Assembly: GCA_022822685.1 (NCBI GenBank)
Contig: JAJEAQ010000549.1
Coordinates: 1 to 9,778 of the forward strand
Length of the DNA: 9,778 bases
Direction of reading: 5' to 3'
From: Trichodesmium sp. jk18x7bins.61
GTDB taxonomy: Bacteria > Cyanobacteriota > Cyanobacteriia > Cyanobacteriales > Microcoleaceae
Under the pieces are notes generated by a model. The model saw only the letters and a list, made by a program, of their open reading frames with translations. It was not told the origin of the DNA and ran no database searches. The position numbers and the translations under genes are program-made. This document shows, one piece after another, positions 1-7,282 of this stretch. The number at the start of each line of letters is the position of its first letter. The stretch's first letter is position 1.

Positions 1-240
1 GTGATGTTAACTGTAAATGAACCATTACTTCAAATTCCCTAAGCCTCAGTGACTCCTGCACAACCATAGAGGTAAAAGTTAGGCTCTAATTGGGTTTGAG
101 TACTCCACTATATTTTAAATCTCGTCGTTAAGGGTGGGGTATTATATCAATTTGAATAAATATCGCTACAAAGTTTGAGGCGTTAAGACTGAGAAATAGC
201 TGTATTAATGGTGGGCTAAAATTAACAATTGATAATTATT

Positions 241-371
241 TAAGTAGGTGAGCGTTAAAAAATCAAGCTATGTAACAAAATATAAAATCCGCCAACAGTT
301 TAAGAAATATGTTATTTCATGTTCTTTTACAAAACTCAATATACATTAGTTTTATAGTGCCTACCTACTTA
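241..371. repeat. Segment bounded by 9-bp inverted arms, possible element remnant
   Basis: TAAGTAGGT at 241-249 is matched by its exact reverse complement ACCTACTTA at 363-371. The arms enclose about 113 bp of AT-rich, non-coding sequence. Bases outside the arms are similar but gapped, so the inverted repeat continues imperfectly outward on the left. This could be a remnant of a small transposon or MITE. Nine bases in AT-rich DNA can also pair by chance, so confidence is low. Confidence 0.25.
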
Positions 372-426
372 TTATTGATTCTGAAAATAAGAGGATTGAC
401 CAAAAGGAAAATATAAATGTTTTTTT

Positions 427-442
427 TCTCCTGAACAGGAGA
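427..442. repeat. Perfect 7-bp palindrome next to a T-run
   Basis: TCTCCTG and CAGGAGA pair perfectly around a 2-base AA centre. On the plus strand the eight-T run (420-427) lies 5' of the stem, and on the minus strand the stem is followed by A residues, so it does not fit an intrinsic terminator in either direction. It could be an operator-like site or a small hairpin. Nothing else in the sequence tells these apart. Confidence 0.4.
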
Positions 443-456
443 GACTTTAAATCCTA

Positions 457-512
457 TAATTAACAATTGACAATTATCAATTATCAATTATCAATTGTTA
501 ATTATCAATATA
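457..512. repeat. Short tandemly repeated heptamers, about eight units
   Basis: The stretch reads as eight consecutive 7-base units. The core is three exact copies of CAATTAT (471-491), flanked by one-to-two-base variants such as CAATTGA, CAATTGT and TAATTAT. The array is also self-complementary: 456-470 and 491-505 form perfect 15-bp arms around a 20-base centre, so it could extrude as a hairpin. Such heptamer arrays (STRR) are a known feature of filamentous cyanobacterial genomes. It ends 16 bases beyond the stop codon of the 850-residue gene. Confidence 0.85.
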
Positions 513-528
513 TTTACGCCTAGTAGTA

Positions 529-3081
529 CTATTTCGAGGCACCGAACTTATTCTCTTTTAAAGTTCTCATATCTTCCGATTTCCCTAGCACCAACATGAT
601 TGCGAAGTTTAAACCGAATTTCATATCATCATTAAACACATCCCGGTGAACGAGATTGTAATTGATCTGATCTTCTGGATATTTGGTATCGATATCAATT
701 ACATGCTGCTCTCCAATCTTCCATACGCCTTTTGTTTTGTAGCGGTTATTGGCAGCTTCATGCATTTGATCAGAACGCATCATATTTATCTCATTTGATC
801 TTTCCTTTGTTTCAATTCCTGCCAATGTTTTTATTGGTACGTCATTTCCTTCCAATGATTTGTCGCTTAAACCTCTTTTGCTTAAAAGTCCTTTTTGCTT
901 AATAGCAGTAATCAGGATATTCAAACTTGCAATGCAATTTTCTTGAGGATTACTATTTGCGGTCAGGACTTTTTGTCCCTCGGTAGCCCACAAAATATAC
1001 TTCTGTCTCATTGTTTCAGGTTGAGGATACTTATCTTTATCTGCCTGGTTAGGAATCCCTTGATAATAATGTTCATAAGCATCTTGCCAAGTAACTGCTA
1101 TATCTTTAATCTGTGGAACTAAATCCATAAATTTTTTCTTTTCCTCTTGCTCCAGTTCAAAACGATATTTACCTGAATCTAAACTGTATATAGGATTATT
1201 CAATAGGTAGTCTATCAATTCCAAACCGGCTTTGAGTAAATCCATATTCTCTGTCTTTGATATGGTAATATCTTTGGTAATATCTTTAGCCAAAGAATAT
1301 AGTAACCAGATACGATCAAAAAAACGTAGATCGGGAGGATCTGCAAATTGCCTCTTGTCATTCTCCTGAGGTTGAACTTCTTCATCTAACTTCTTCATCT
1401 GGTTTGGAGAACCACTAAATATATTTTTAGCAGAACGATATACTCTCCTGATATGATCGAAAAAACCTAGATGGGTAGGATCTGCAAATGGTCTCTTGTC
1501 ATTCTCCTGAGATTGAACTTCTTCATGTGGTTCTTGCTCTCGAAATCGAAATTCATGTTCTAGCCAATAATTAGGTGAACCACTAAATATAGCTGCATAT
1601 ATTTTTTCCTCTTTTCGTCTTTCTCCTGACTCATCATGGTTTTCTCCTACTACATTGAGCTGATCTGTTTTCAAGGCTCCTTGAATCTTTTTAGCTCGAA
1701 TCTTAGCGATTTCAGGCTCCTTATTTTGGGCTGCTTCTAGGGCATCTTCCTGAAGCTCATCTTGCAACAGCTTTATCAGCTCTAATTCCATCAGTTCGCT
1801 TGAAGATGAAGTGAGTTCATTATTTAAAAGCAGATGAAGATTGAACTGCTTTTCATTAACAGGATTGTACTTAATCTGATCTTCTGTATATTTCTGTTGA
1901 ATATTCTTTAGATAGTTGTTTTCGATCTTCCATACACCTGTTTTCTGGGAGTAATTGTTGGCTACTTTGTGTATTGCATCAGAAATATTCACAACTTTCT
2001 GATTCAGTAACTCATCTACAATCCCCTTGTAATTTGATATAGAAGCGACGACATCTTCATCTTCTGGAATAGAAATATTTTCAGGTAAGTTGTTATTTAT
2101 GCTTTCCCACATGCTTAACTCAGACTCACTCAGAAGTTTAGATGTTTTGAGCCCATGATAATAACTCTTAAAAACAATTGCGAATTTCTGCCACAGATTT
2201 TCAGAATCATTCTCTGTAACAGCAGGCTCTTCAAGTGAATCAAAATCATCTACGATATTCTGGAAATTTTTAACCTTTCTCCATTCATCAAAAAGTAAAT
2301 GAAAACTTTCATCTACATTACTTTTATCTCCAGACTTGAGTTTTTCGATATTTTTCATTAGCTTTTGATTTATCTGCTCAGCACCGATTTGTATAGATGG
2401 TAGCAACCGCAACTGCTGAAAACTTGCCTTCAATGAATCTGCAAATAGTTTGTTGTCCAGGTTAGTGGTTGGTGGTGGAACAACAGTAGGAGAATCTTCC
2501 TGTATAGTTGTATCTTTCTCTTTAGTTATAAATTCCTCCCCTTGCCAATAATTAGACGAACCACTATATTTTTCAGAATGTTTTTTCTCCCGATCTCGTC
2601 TATTTTCGGACTCATCATAGTTTTCTCCGACTAAATTCAGGCGATTTTCGTTTAAAGGATTAAGGCTATTTTTTAGATTTTCTATTAAAGGCCCTTGGAA
2701 GTTATATTGAGTTGGCATCAGTTGAACAGTTTCTGAAGCATAATCATGGGGATGTACTTTTTGAAATTTCATCTGCAAGGCTTTTGGTTTCATCACCTGT
2801 GCTTCTTTCTCCCTAGAAATATCATCAATCTCAGTTTGCTTTTCTTTTTGCCCTGAAGTTTCTGAAGAGGTCAATTTTGCTGGCTGGGCTTGTCTGGGTT
2901 CCCTCAATAGTTCTGAACTTTTCCTTTCCCTAGTCGGGGCGAATATACTTCTGAATTTCACCGGTTCCAAGGGTTTGTGAACACCTGCTTTTATCTCCTC
3001 TTTTGCCTTTGTGCCAATTGGCTCTTTTGTACTCTGTGACAACTGAATTGTTTTTTCTTGGGGTATTTGTATGTAGGACAT
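529..3081 (-). CDS. Large protein with a duplicated VGExHxES / GVWKIxxxHV domain, function unknown
   Basis: This is an 850-residue protein of a family I cannot name with certainty. Residues 1-146 are low-complexity, rich in Gln, Lys, Glu and Ser, and look disordered; there is no signal peptide or membrane helix. Then one domain occurs twice, at about 147-417 and 474-821. Copy 1 has VGENYDES (151-158), RR (161-162), YW (178-179) and GVWKI (382-386) followed by Tyr390. Copy 2 has VGENHDES (478-485), RR (488-489), YW (505-506) and GVWKI (785-789) followed by His793. Spacings inside the motifs are identical in the two copies. Copy 2 also carries a recent internal repeat (498-603). A GExH strand-end motif plus a late histidine recalls the EreA/ChaN/TraB-TIKI superfamily, and the Q-rich head recalls cyanobacterial proteins associated with contractile injection systems; both are inference. 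The ATG start is supported by a good Shine-Dalgarno sequence. There is no injection-system gene in the window. Confidence 0.85.
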   Translation of the reverse strand: MSYIQIPQEKTIQLSQSTKEPIGTKAKEEIKAGVHKPLEPVKFRSIFAPTRERKSSELLREPRQAQPAKLTSSETSGQKEKQTEIDDISREKEAQVMKPKALQMKFQKVHPHDYASETVQLMPTQYNFQGPLIENLKNSLNPLNENRLNLVGENYDESENRRDREKKHSEKYSGSSNYWQGEEFITKEKDTTIQEDSPTVVPPPTTNLDNKLFADSLKASFQQLRLLPSIQIGAEQINQKLMKNIEKLKSGDKSNVDESFHLLFDEWRKVKNFQNIVDDFDSLEEPAVTENDSENLWQKFAIVFKSYYHGLKTSKLLSESELSMWESINNNLPENISIPEDEDVVASISNYKGIVDELLNQKVVNISDAIHKVANNYSQKTGVWKIENNYLKNIQQKYTEDQIKYNPVNEKQFNLHLLLNNELTSSSSELMELELIKLLQDELQEDALEAAQNKEPEIAKIRAKKIQGALKTDQLNVVGENHDESGERRKEEKIYAAIFSGSPNYWLEHEFRFREQEPHEEVQSQENDKRPFADPTHLGFFDHIRRVYRSAKNIFSGSPNQMKKLDEEVQPQENDKRQFADPPDLRFFDRIWLLYSLAKDITKDITISKTENMDLLKAGLELIDYLLNNPIYSLDSGKYRFELEQEEKKKFMDLVPQIKDIAVTWQDAYEHYYQGIPNQADKDKYPQPETMRQKYILWATEGQKVLTANSNPQENCIASLNILITAIKQKGLLSKRGLSDKSLEGNDVPIKTLAGIETKERSNEINMMRSDQMHEAANNRYKTKGVWKIGEQHVIDIDTKYPEDQINYNLVHRDVFNDDMKFGLNFAIMLVLGKSEDMRTLKENKFGASK
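1273..1590 (-). repeat. Recent intragenic tandem duplication
   Basis: Within the 850-residue gene, residues 498-553 (starting IFSGSPN, containing EEVQSQENDKRPFADP) are repeated at 554-603 (IFSGSPN, EEVQPQENDKRQFADP). The second unit lacks about nine residues, corresponding to the YW-x-EHEF segment. At DNA level a stretch of about 49 bases around the ENDK coding part differs at only about three positions between copies, which marks the duplication as much younger than the whole-domain duplication of the same protein. Confidence 0.8.
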
Positions 3082-3087
3082 TCAAAA

Positions 3088-3094
3088 CTCCTTT
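3088..3094 (-). promoter_or_regulatory. Shine-Dalgarno site for the 850-residue gene
   Basis: On the minus strand AAAGGAG precedes the ATG at 3081-3079 with a spacer of six bases. This is the best ribosome binding site in the window and fixes the start of the large gene. No convincing -35/-10 pair was found in the 257 bases between it and the formamidase stop. Confidence 0.75.
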
Positions 3095-3351
3095 TATTGA
3101 TTTTGCTTAAGCTTTGTTACTTCTTCTATGACTACAGCAACTAGCAGGATTTTTTGCCTTTTTGCATGCCTGCCTTGAATTTTCCCTTCAGTTCCTGGCA
3201 CCTGCCTCAATTTCCTACAAATAGAAACTTTAAGGTAAAAACAATTGCTAATATCCACATATAAAGAATTGATTTAGGTAAGACTCACTTATAACTCCTA
3301 AAACCTTTGTATTAGAGTTCAGCTTCTTAGTATTAACTTTATAAATCAGCT

Positions 3352-4317
3352 CTAAAAGAGTATATGATTTGGCAATATCGATTTGAGCAACATTCCATGT
3401 ACTCCTTTTTGAGGATTATTAACAACCTGAGTAATACGAAAATTCACAGCAATAGAACACAAAATATAAGCCTCCTCAGCACTCAGGCCAACAAATTTTT
3501 CTAACCAAACAATCATTTGCTTCAAAGCCAACTCAAAAGCAGCATCTAAAGTGCTACCAAACCCAAAGGAAATAATATCAGTAGGTGTTTCGGCCATAGG
3601 AGCAGTTAGTTGTAAATCTTGTCTGACTTTAATCTGAATTGTGCCATTCATTGAAGTTTCAATCGCTGTTACATTTATTTCTCCATCACCCTGGGCAGAA
3701 TGACCATCACCAATAGAAAATAAACCACCCGATACAAAAATAGGTAAGAATATTCGCGAACCTGCTTGTAATTCTCGGCAGTCAATATTACCTCCATAAT
3801 TACCAGGAGGAATAGATGAACGTTGAGTATTTTTTGTAGCCACTCCCAGAATTCCAAAAAATGGTTGAAGTGGAATTTTTATCCCACTATCAGGAGGAAA
3901 TTCTGTAATTTTTTTATCTAAATCTAGTGGAATAAAGTTTAGTCTCGACTCCCTAAATTTTTCCGGTAGCGCTCCCCATCCCGAACGAATTGAATTAAAT
4001 CCCATTGGCACATTGGGGTAAATACTTTCCAGGATAATTTCTAATACATCTCCTGGTTGAGCCTCATTAATAAATATTGGTCCGGTTAATAAATGAGGAC
4101 CGAGACCTACTTTTCTTTCTGGTGGTAAATTGTGACAAATTTCCAGAAATTCTGGAGTTAAAAAATCTTTAGGGGCTTGATCGTAAATATAATAACCAGT
4201 GTAGGTTTCTACATCGATGCGATCGCCAGAATTAATTATTAATGCTGGCTCTAATTTATGGGAAAAGCCTCCTAAATGAACGGTGTTACAATTAGCCTTC
4301 AAGGTGTGATTTTCCAT
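3352..4317 (-). CDS. Acetamidase/formamidase family amidohydrolase
   Basis: The 321-residue product belongs to the FmdA/AmdA family, cytoplasmic enzymes that hydrolyse formamide or short aliphatic amides to ammonia and the acid. Family hallmarks are visible in order: GPHLLTGPIFI (73-83) and EAQPGDVLEI (85-94), PGNYGGNIDCREL (171-183), GSRIFLPIFVSGGLFS (186-201) and GDGHSAQGDGE (203-213), the Asp/His-rich part that supplies metal and active-site residues in this family, then TAIE (217-220). Length is typical of the family and the frame is intact. The ATG at 4317-4315 is the natural start because the conserved N-terminal HLGGFSH segment (14-20) follows closely; the ribosome binding site is weak. 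A HIP1 octamer sits inside the gene at 4219-4226. It lies 270 bp downstream of the large gene's start on the same strand and is divergent from the kinase pseudogene. Substrate (formamide or acetamide) cannot be decided from sequence. Confidence 0.93.
   Translation of the reverse strand: MENHTLKANCNTVHLGGFSHKLEPALIINSGDRIDVETYTGYYIYDQAPKDFLTPEFLEICHNLPPERKVGLGPHLLTGPIFINEAQPGDVLEIILESIYPNVPMGFNSIRSGWGALPEKFRESRLNFIPLDLDKKITEFPPDSGIKIPLQPFFGILGVATKNTQRSSIPPGNYGGNIDCRELQAGSRIFLPIFVSGGLFSIGDGHSAQGDGEINVTAIETSMNGTIQIKVRQDLQLTAPMAETPTDIISFGFGSTLDAAFELALKQMIVWLEKFVGLSAEEAYILCSIAVNFRITQVVNNPQKGVHGMLLKSILPNHILF
4219..4226. repeat. HIP1 octamer
   Basis: GCGATCGC, the highly iterated palindrome of many cyanobacterial genomes, inside the formamidase gene. 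Its presence here, at 5446-5453 and at 9633-9640 in otherwise AT-rich DNA supports a cyanobacterial origin. Confidence 0.8.
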
Positions 4318-4693
4318 GTTATTTAACTCGCTTCACTCGAATCTAAGGAATAGGGATAAAAATAAAATAATCATATCTAAATCTGAGCAGTCTATTTCAG
4401 TAGATATTTTGTTTAAGTCTCCCACGCCTCTTCCCATTTCGTAGTCTGCAATTCAAAGAGAATTTTAATACTCTCTTCATAAAAGATAGTTACAGTAAAA
4501 TCCACACCCCAAACTCCAAATTTCCAATTCCGCGCTTCCCAACTCCTGCCAAAATAAACTCTGTAGCAATATATTTTGAAATTGATATAACTCCTGTTTA
4601 ATTGACTCTATTCCTAGTTTTTATATTTGCTCAATATTTTATGATATAGTGGTCTAGCTTAAAAAAATTAAAATTGTACTAAGTTTAGTAAAA
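4318..4693. other. Divergent intergenic region between formamidase and kinase pseudogene
   Basis: No gene is supported. The stretch must hold the promoter of the formamidase (minus) and the former promoter of the kinase (plus). Possible elements on the plus strand are TTGACT at 4602-4607, TTGCTC at 4628-4633 and TATAGT at 4645-4650, but none forms a pair with normal spacing, so I do not call a promoter. Around 4505-4556 the minus strand is a purine-rich run of degenerate short repeats (GGAGTTTGG, GGAATTGG, GGAGTTGGG) resembling the repeat at 7235-7255. Confidence 0.4.
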
Positions 4694-5550
4694 ATGATTA
4701 AAACCATAACTAAAGTTAATCAAAATTTTAAACAGCTTCAGCCAGGAATTAGTATTGGTTCACAACAGTTTCCAGATGGGGAATCTATTAGGAACGAACC
4801 GCTAGTAATTATTGTAGGTTTAACTGGAGTAGGGAAAAGTACGATAATTCAGACATTAATTAAATCTGAATTCTCTTTTACCTTACTTCCCAATCGACGC
4901 ACCTTGGCAACAGAACTAATTATTCCTGAGATGGCAGCCACAAATGGTCAAAATGTGAAAACAATTTGTCGTATTGATCGTTTCAAATATACCCGTCAAT
5001 ATCAAAAAAGTTTTCCAGGAGGCATGGGTTATGTTTTAGTTCAGTTACAAGTTAACTCTTGCCGAGTTAACTATCCATTAATTTTTGATGATTGACGGGG
5101 AGAAAATGAAGTTACTTATGATGCTAATACTCTAAAAAACAAAATTTTTGATTTTGGATGCTCCATTATCAGTCCGCTTAAAACGACTTTTGAGCAGAAA
5201 AGATGCTTTCGATAAGATCACAACATATCCAGATGAGCAAGTAGTTAATCCACAAAAAATTATGAGTTTTTCAGACTTTGGTATGCCGGAAGCTTCCAAT
5301 TTGTTTAGCTTTAATGAAGAACAAGAAATTTTAAGTGAAATTGAAAAGGGAGTCTATCAAGTTGCAGATGTTTGTGAACGACTAAAAATTCTTGTTGAAG
5401 AGAGTAGGAATTACAATCCAGAAGCAACAAAAAACAGCCAGACAGGCGATCGCGCCTGAACGGACTTTACTTTTAGACACTACCCATTTTACACCTCAAC
5501 AACTAACTCAAAAAAATTCTGAGTTGCTGATTAATAAAAGCCTAGAATAA
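4694..5550 (+). pseudogene. P-loop nucleotide-kinase-like ATPase, broken by a stop and two frameshifts
   Basis: The reconstructed protein is about 285 residues, a cytoplasmic P-loop ATPase of the nucleotide-kinase kind. Walker A GLTGVGKST is at residues 42-50, followed by LLPNRR (64-69) and a FKYTRQY segment (97-103). The first frame ends at TGA 5093-5095 right after FDD, yet RGENEV continues in the same frame; TTA (Leu) to TGA is a one-base change. A +1 shift then occurs near the A4T5 run at 5141-5149; with one T fewer, the sequence reads KILILDAPLSVRLKRLLSRKD without interruption. That frame ends at TGA 5457-5459, while the third frame carries on with PERTLLLDTTHF and stops at TAA 5548-5550. 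A second +1 shift must therefore lie at about 5420-5455, near a HIP1 palindrome. The substrate is unknown. It sits 265 bp upstream of the homocitrate synthase pseudogene on the same strand, probably a former functional pair. Sequencing error is unlikely to explain three lesions. Confidence 0.85.
5443..5458. repeat. HIP1-centred palindrome at a frameshift site
   Basis: CAGGCG and CGCCTG form 6-bp arms around ATCG, with HIP1 at 5446-5453. The 13 bases CGATCGCGCCTGA (5447-5459) recur exactly at 9614-9626. The palindrome spans the point where the kinase pseudogene changes from its second to its third reading frame, so a small insertion carrying this motif could be the lesion; this is inference. 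Confidence 0.55.
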
Positions 5551-5605
5551 GTACGAAGCAATAAGGTAAATTTAAAAATAGATTTCCAGCTCTATTAGTA
5601 AGAAA

Positions 5606-5672
5606 GGAAGATTTCAATCAAGGTACTTGAGTTTGATGAATCTTCTTCCCTCTTCCCGCTTTATTTTTTCTT
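5606..5672 (+). terminator. Possible terminator after the kinase pseudogene
   Basis: A stem with two bulges can form between about 5606-5621 (GGAAGATTTCAATCAA) and 5632-5649, and a T-rich tail follows at 5661-5672. The stem is imperfect and AT-rich and the T-run is about 14 bases away from it, so this is a weak call. Confidence 0.25.
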
Positions 5673-5815
5673 AACATCGCAGAATTTCTAGATTTCACAA
5701 ACAATTCAAATTTTCTTAAATTCTCTTCATATGTTGTATTTATTTGTGACATCAAATGTAATCAATCATACTAACGAGAATTCCCATACTATGTTTAGAT
5801 GAAGATTATTGAATC

Positions 5816-6979
5816 ATGGCTAAACAAAAAAAAACGTTATTAAATAAATTAGCAATAGTTGATTCTACTCTACGAGAAGGAGAACAATTTTTCAAGTCCA
5901 ACTTTTCGACAAGTGATAAAATTGAAATAGCTAGAGCACTATATCAATTTGGAGTCGAGTATATTGAAGTTACTTATCCAACTGTCTCTCCTCAATCATA
6001 TCGAGATTGTCAAAACTTAGCTAAATTAGGTTTGCGTGCTCAAGTTGTCACCCACATTCGTTGCCATCTTGAAGATGCAAAAATTACTCTAGATACAGGT
6101 GTAGATGGTGTTAATATGTTTATTGGTACTTCGCCACTTTTACGTCAGTTTAGTCATGGTAAAAGTATGGAATAAATTATTGATCTAGCTACAGAAGTTA
6201 TCACTTTTATTCATCGACAAAGCCCAGCAATAGAATTGTGCTTTTCAACTGAAGATTCATTCCGTAGTTCTCTATCAGATTTACTGCGAGTTTATTTAGC
6301 AATTGATAAATTAGATATGGTTCATCGTTTTGGAGTAGCTGATATAGTTGGGATAGCAACTCCCCATCAGGTTTATGAACTAATCCAAAATATGAGACAA
6401 TACTTTTGTGAGGATATAGAATTTCATGGTCATAATGATACAGGTTGCGCAATTGCTAATAATTTTACTGCTTTTGAAGCGGGAGCAACTCATATTGATA
6501 CAAGCGTTTTAGGGATTGGGGAACGCAATGGTATTACCTCTCTAGCTGGATTAGTTGCTCGTCTTTATACCCTCGTTCCAGAAGTTTTAAATCGTAAATA
6601 TTCTCTATCTTATCTCCAAAAATTAAATCAGTTAGTAGCTGAGAAAATAGGAATTTCTATTCCTTTCGAGCATTGTCTTGTGGGAGAAGTTGCTTTTAAT
6701 CATAAAGCAGGAGTGCATATTAAAGCAATTCTCAATGATTCTAGAACTTATGAAACCATAAAACCCAGTGATTTTAATTTGAATCGGTCAGTTTTAATTA
6801 ATCATAAACTTACAGGCAAGGCTAGTATTGCTTATCTGGCTCATCAACCATGTCTTAATTTAGATAATTTCCCAATTCAAGCTATTACTAAAACAATTAA
6901 AACTTGAACAGACCCAAAATAGCTTACCCTAGAAAATGTGGATAAAATTTTGTATTCATACCCAAAAAATATTAGTTAA
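5816..6979 (+). pseudogene. Homocitrate synthase (Lys20 type), interrupted by three in-frame stops
   Basis: The 387-codon frame matches homocitrate synthases of the Lys20/LysS branch, which join acetyl-CoA to 2-oxoglutarate. Visible landmarks by codon are DSTLREGEQF (16-25, with the catalytic Arg and metal-side Glu of the family), THIRCH (79-84), FSTEDSF (143-149), HGHND (204-208, metal-binding histidines), GIGERNG (233-239) and NHKAGVHIKAI (295-305). Stops interrupt it at codon 120 (TAA 6173-6175), codon 364 (TGA 6905-6907) and codon 369 (TAG 6920-6922). The frame never shifts, and the family-like tail LTLENVDKIL follows the last stop to a natural TAA at 6977-6979. The segment written ELCFS is usually ELRFS in the family as I recall it, a further possible decay change. 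It is not NifV-like at the N-terminus. Cyanobacteria normally make lysine by the diaminopimelate route, so the role was probably something else. Confidence 0.9.
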
Positions 6980-7023
6980 GTCTTTTCCTGATAAGAACAC
7001 TACCAAACTTATTAAAACAGTAA

Positions 7024-7034
7024 TAATACCAATT
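7024..7034 (+). repeat. Solo copy of the TAATACCAATT motif
   Basis: This 11-mer is identical to the first 11 bases of the inverted repeat at 9420-9431 and to the reverse complement within 9682-9693. As a single end without a partner nearby it may be a truncated element end or a common intergenic word of this genome. Confidence 0.4.
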
Positions 7035-7234
7035 GCTCAAAACTTTACTAGACTGAGATTTTATCTTGATAATTATTATTTATTGGAGTGAATTATGAGT
7101 ATTTAGTAACTTTCATTCTTGATTCCGGTGATTTTTCCAGCTTTCTCACTCTAGCATTGCTTTTTCAAGATAGTATAACTATTATTTTTCCATCATTTTA
7201 ATTTGGATATTGTAACACCATAGGATCAGGCGCA

Positions 7235-7255
7235 GAGTTAGGAATTAGAGTTTAA
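7235..7255. repeat. Degenerate heptamer repeat
   Basis: GAGTTAG (7235-7241) is followed directly by GAATTAG (7242-7248) and a degraded third unit starting AGTT. It is a purine-rich variant of the cyanobacterial short tandem heptamers, continuing into a purine-only run to about 7270. Confidence 0.4.
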
Positions 7256-7282
7256 GAGGAGAGGAGGAAAGCGAATCTCTGA

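Larger units (their letters stand above)
1..528. other. Repeat-rich non-coding region
   Basis: No convincing complete gene is seen on either strand. The first 42 bases are open in plus frame 1 and end in TAA at 40-42, so they could be the last codons of a gene entering from the left, but 13 codons are too few to judge. The region holds an AT-rich heptamer array (457-512), a relic of the same repeat at 221-240, a 7-bp palindrome at 427-442 and a pair of 9-bp inverted arms at 241-249 and 363-371. I see no terminator with a T-run for the minus-strand gene that ends at 529; the palindrome at 427-442 is followed on that strand by A residues. Confidence 0.6.

Noticed and set aside
420..442. Intrinsic terminator of the large minus-strand gene
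   Set aside because: On the minus strand the stem is followed by A residues, not T; the T-run is on the wrong side.
457..512. CRISPR array
   Set aside because: Units are 7 bases in direct tandem without spacers, which is a heptamer satellite and not a CRISPR.
895..1122. 75-codon plus-strand open frame
   Set aside because: It lies wholly inside the large minus-strand gene, has no family-like motif and is explained as a shadow of that gene.
3675..3857. 60-codon minus-strand open frame
   Set aside because: It is an alternative frame within the well-conserved formamidase gene.
5148..5459. Separate 103-residue gene starting at TTG 5148
   Set aside because: The start codon is only where the shifted frame opens; the protein continues the upstream kinase piece directly, so it is part of the pseudogene.
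6207..6452. 81-codon minus-strand open frame
   Set aside because: It is antisense to the homocitrate synthase pseudogene, whose own frame encodes recognisable motifs here.
6236..6907. Separate 223-residue gene with a TTG start
   Set aside because: It is in the same frame as the upstream piece, and the codons between TAA 6173 and 6236 continue the homocitrate synthase alignment, so it is the same broken gene.
5816..6979. Nitrogenase-associated homocitrate synthase NifV
   Set aside because: The DSTLREGEQF start, THIRCH and NHKAGVHIKAI segments fit the Lys20/LysS branch better than NifV, and no nif gene is nearby.
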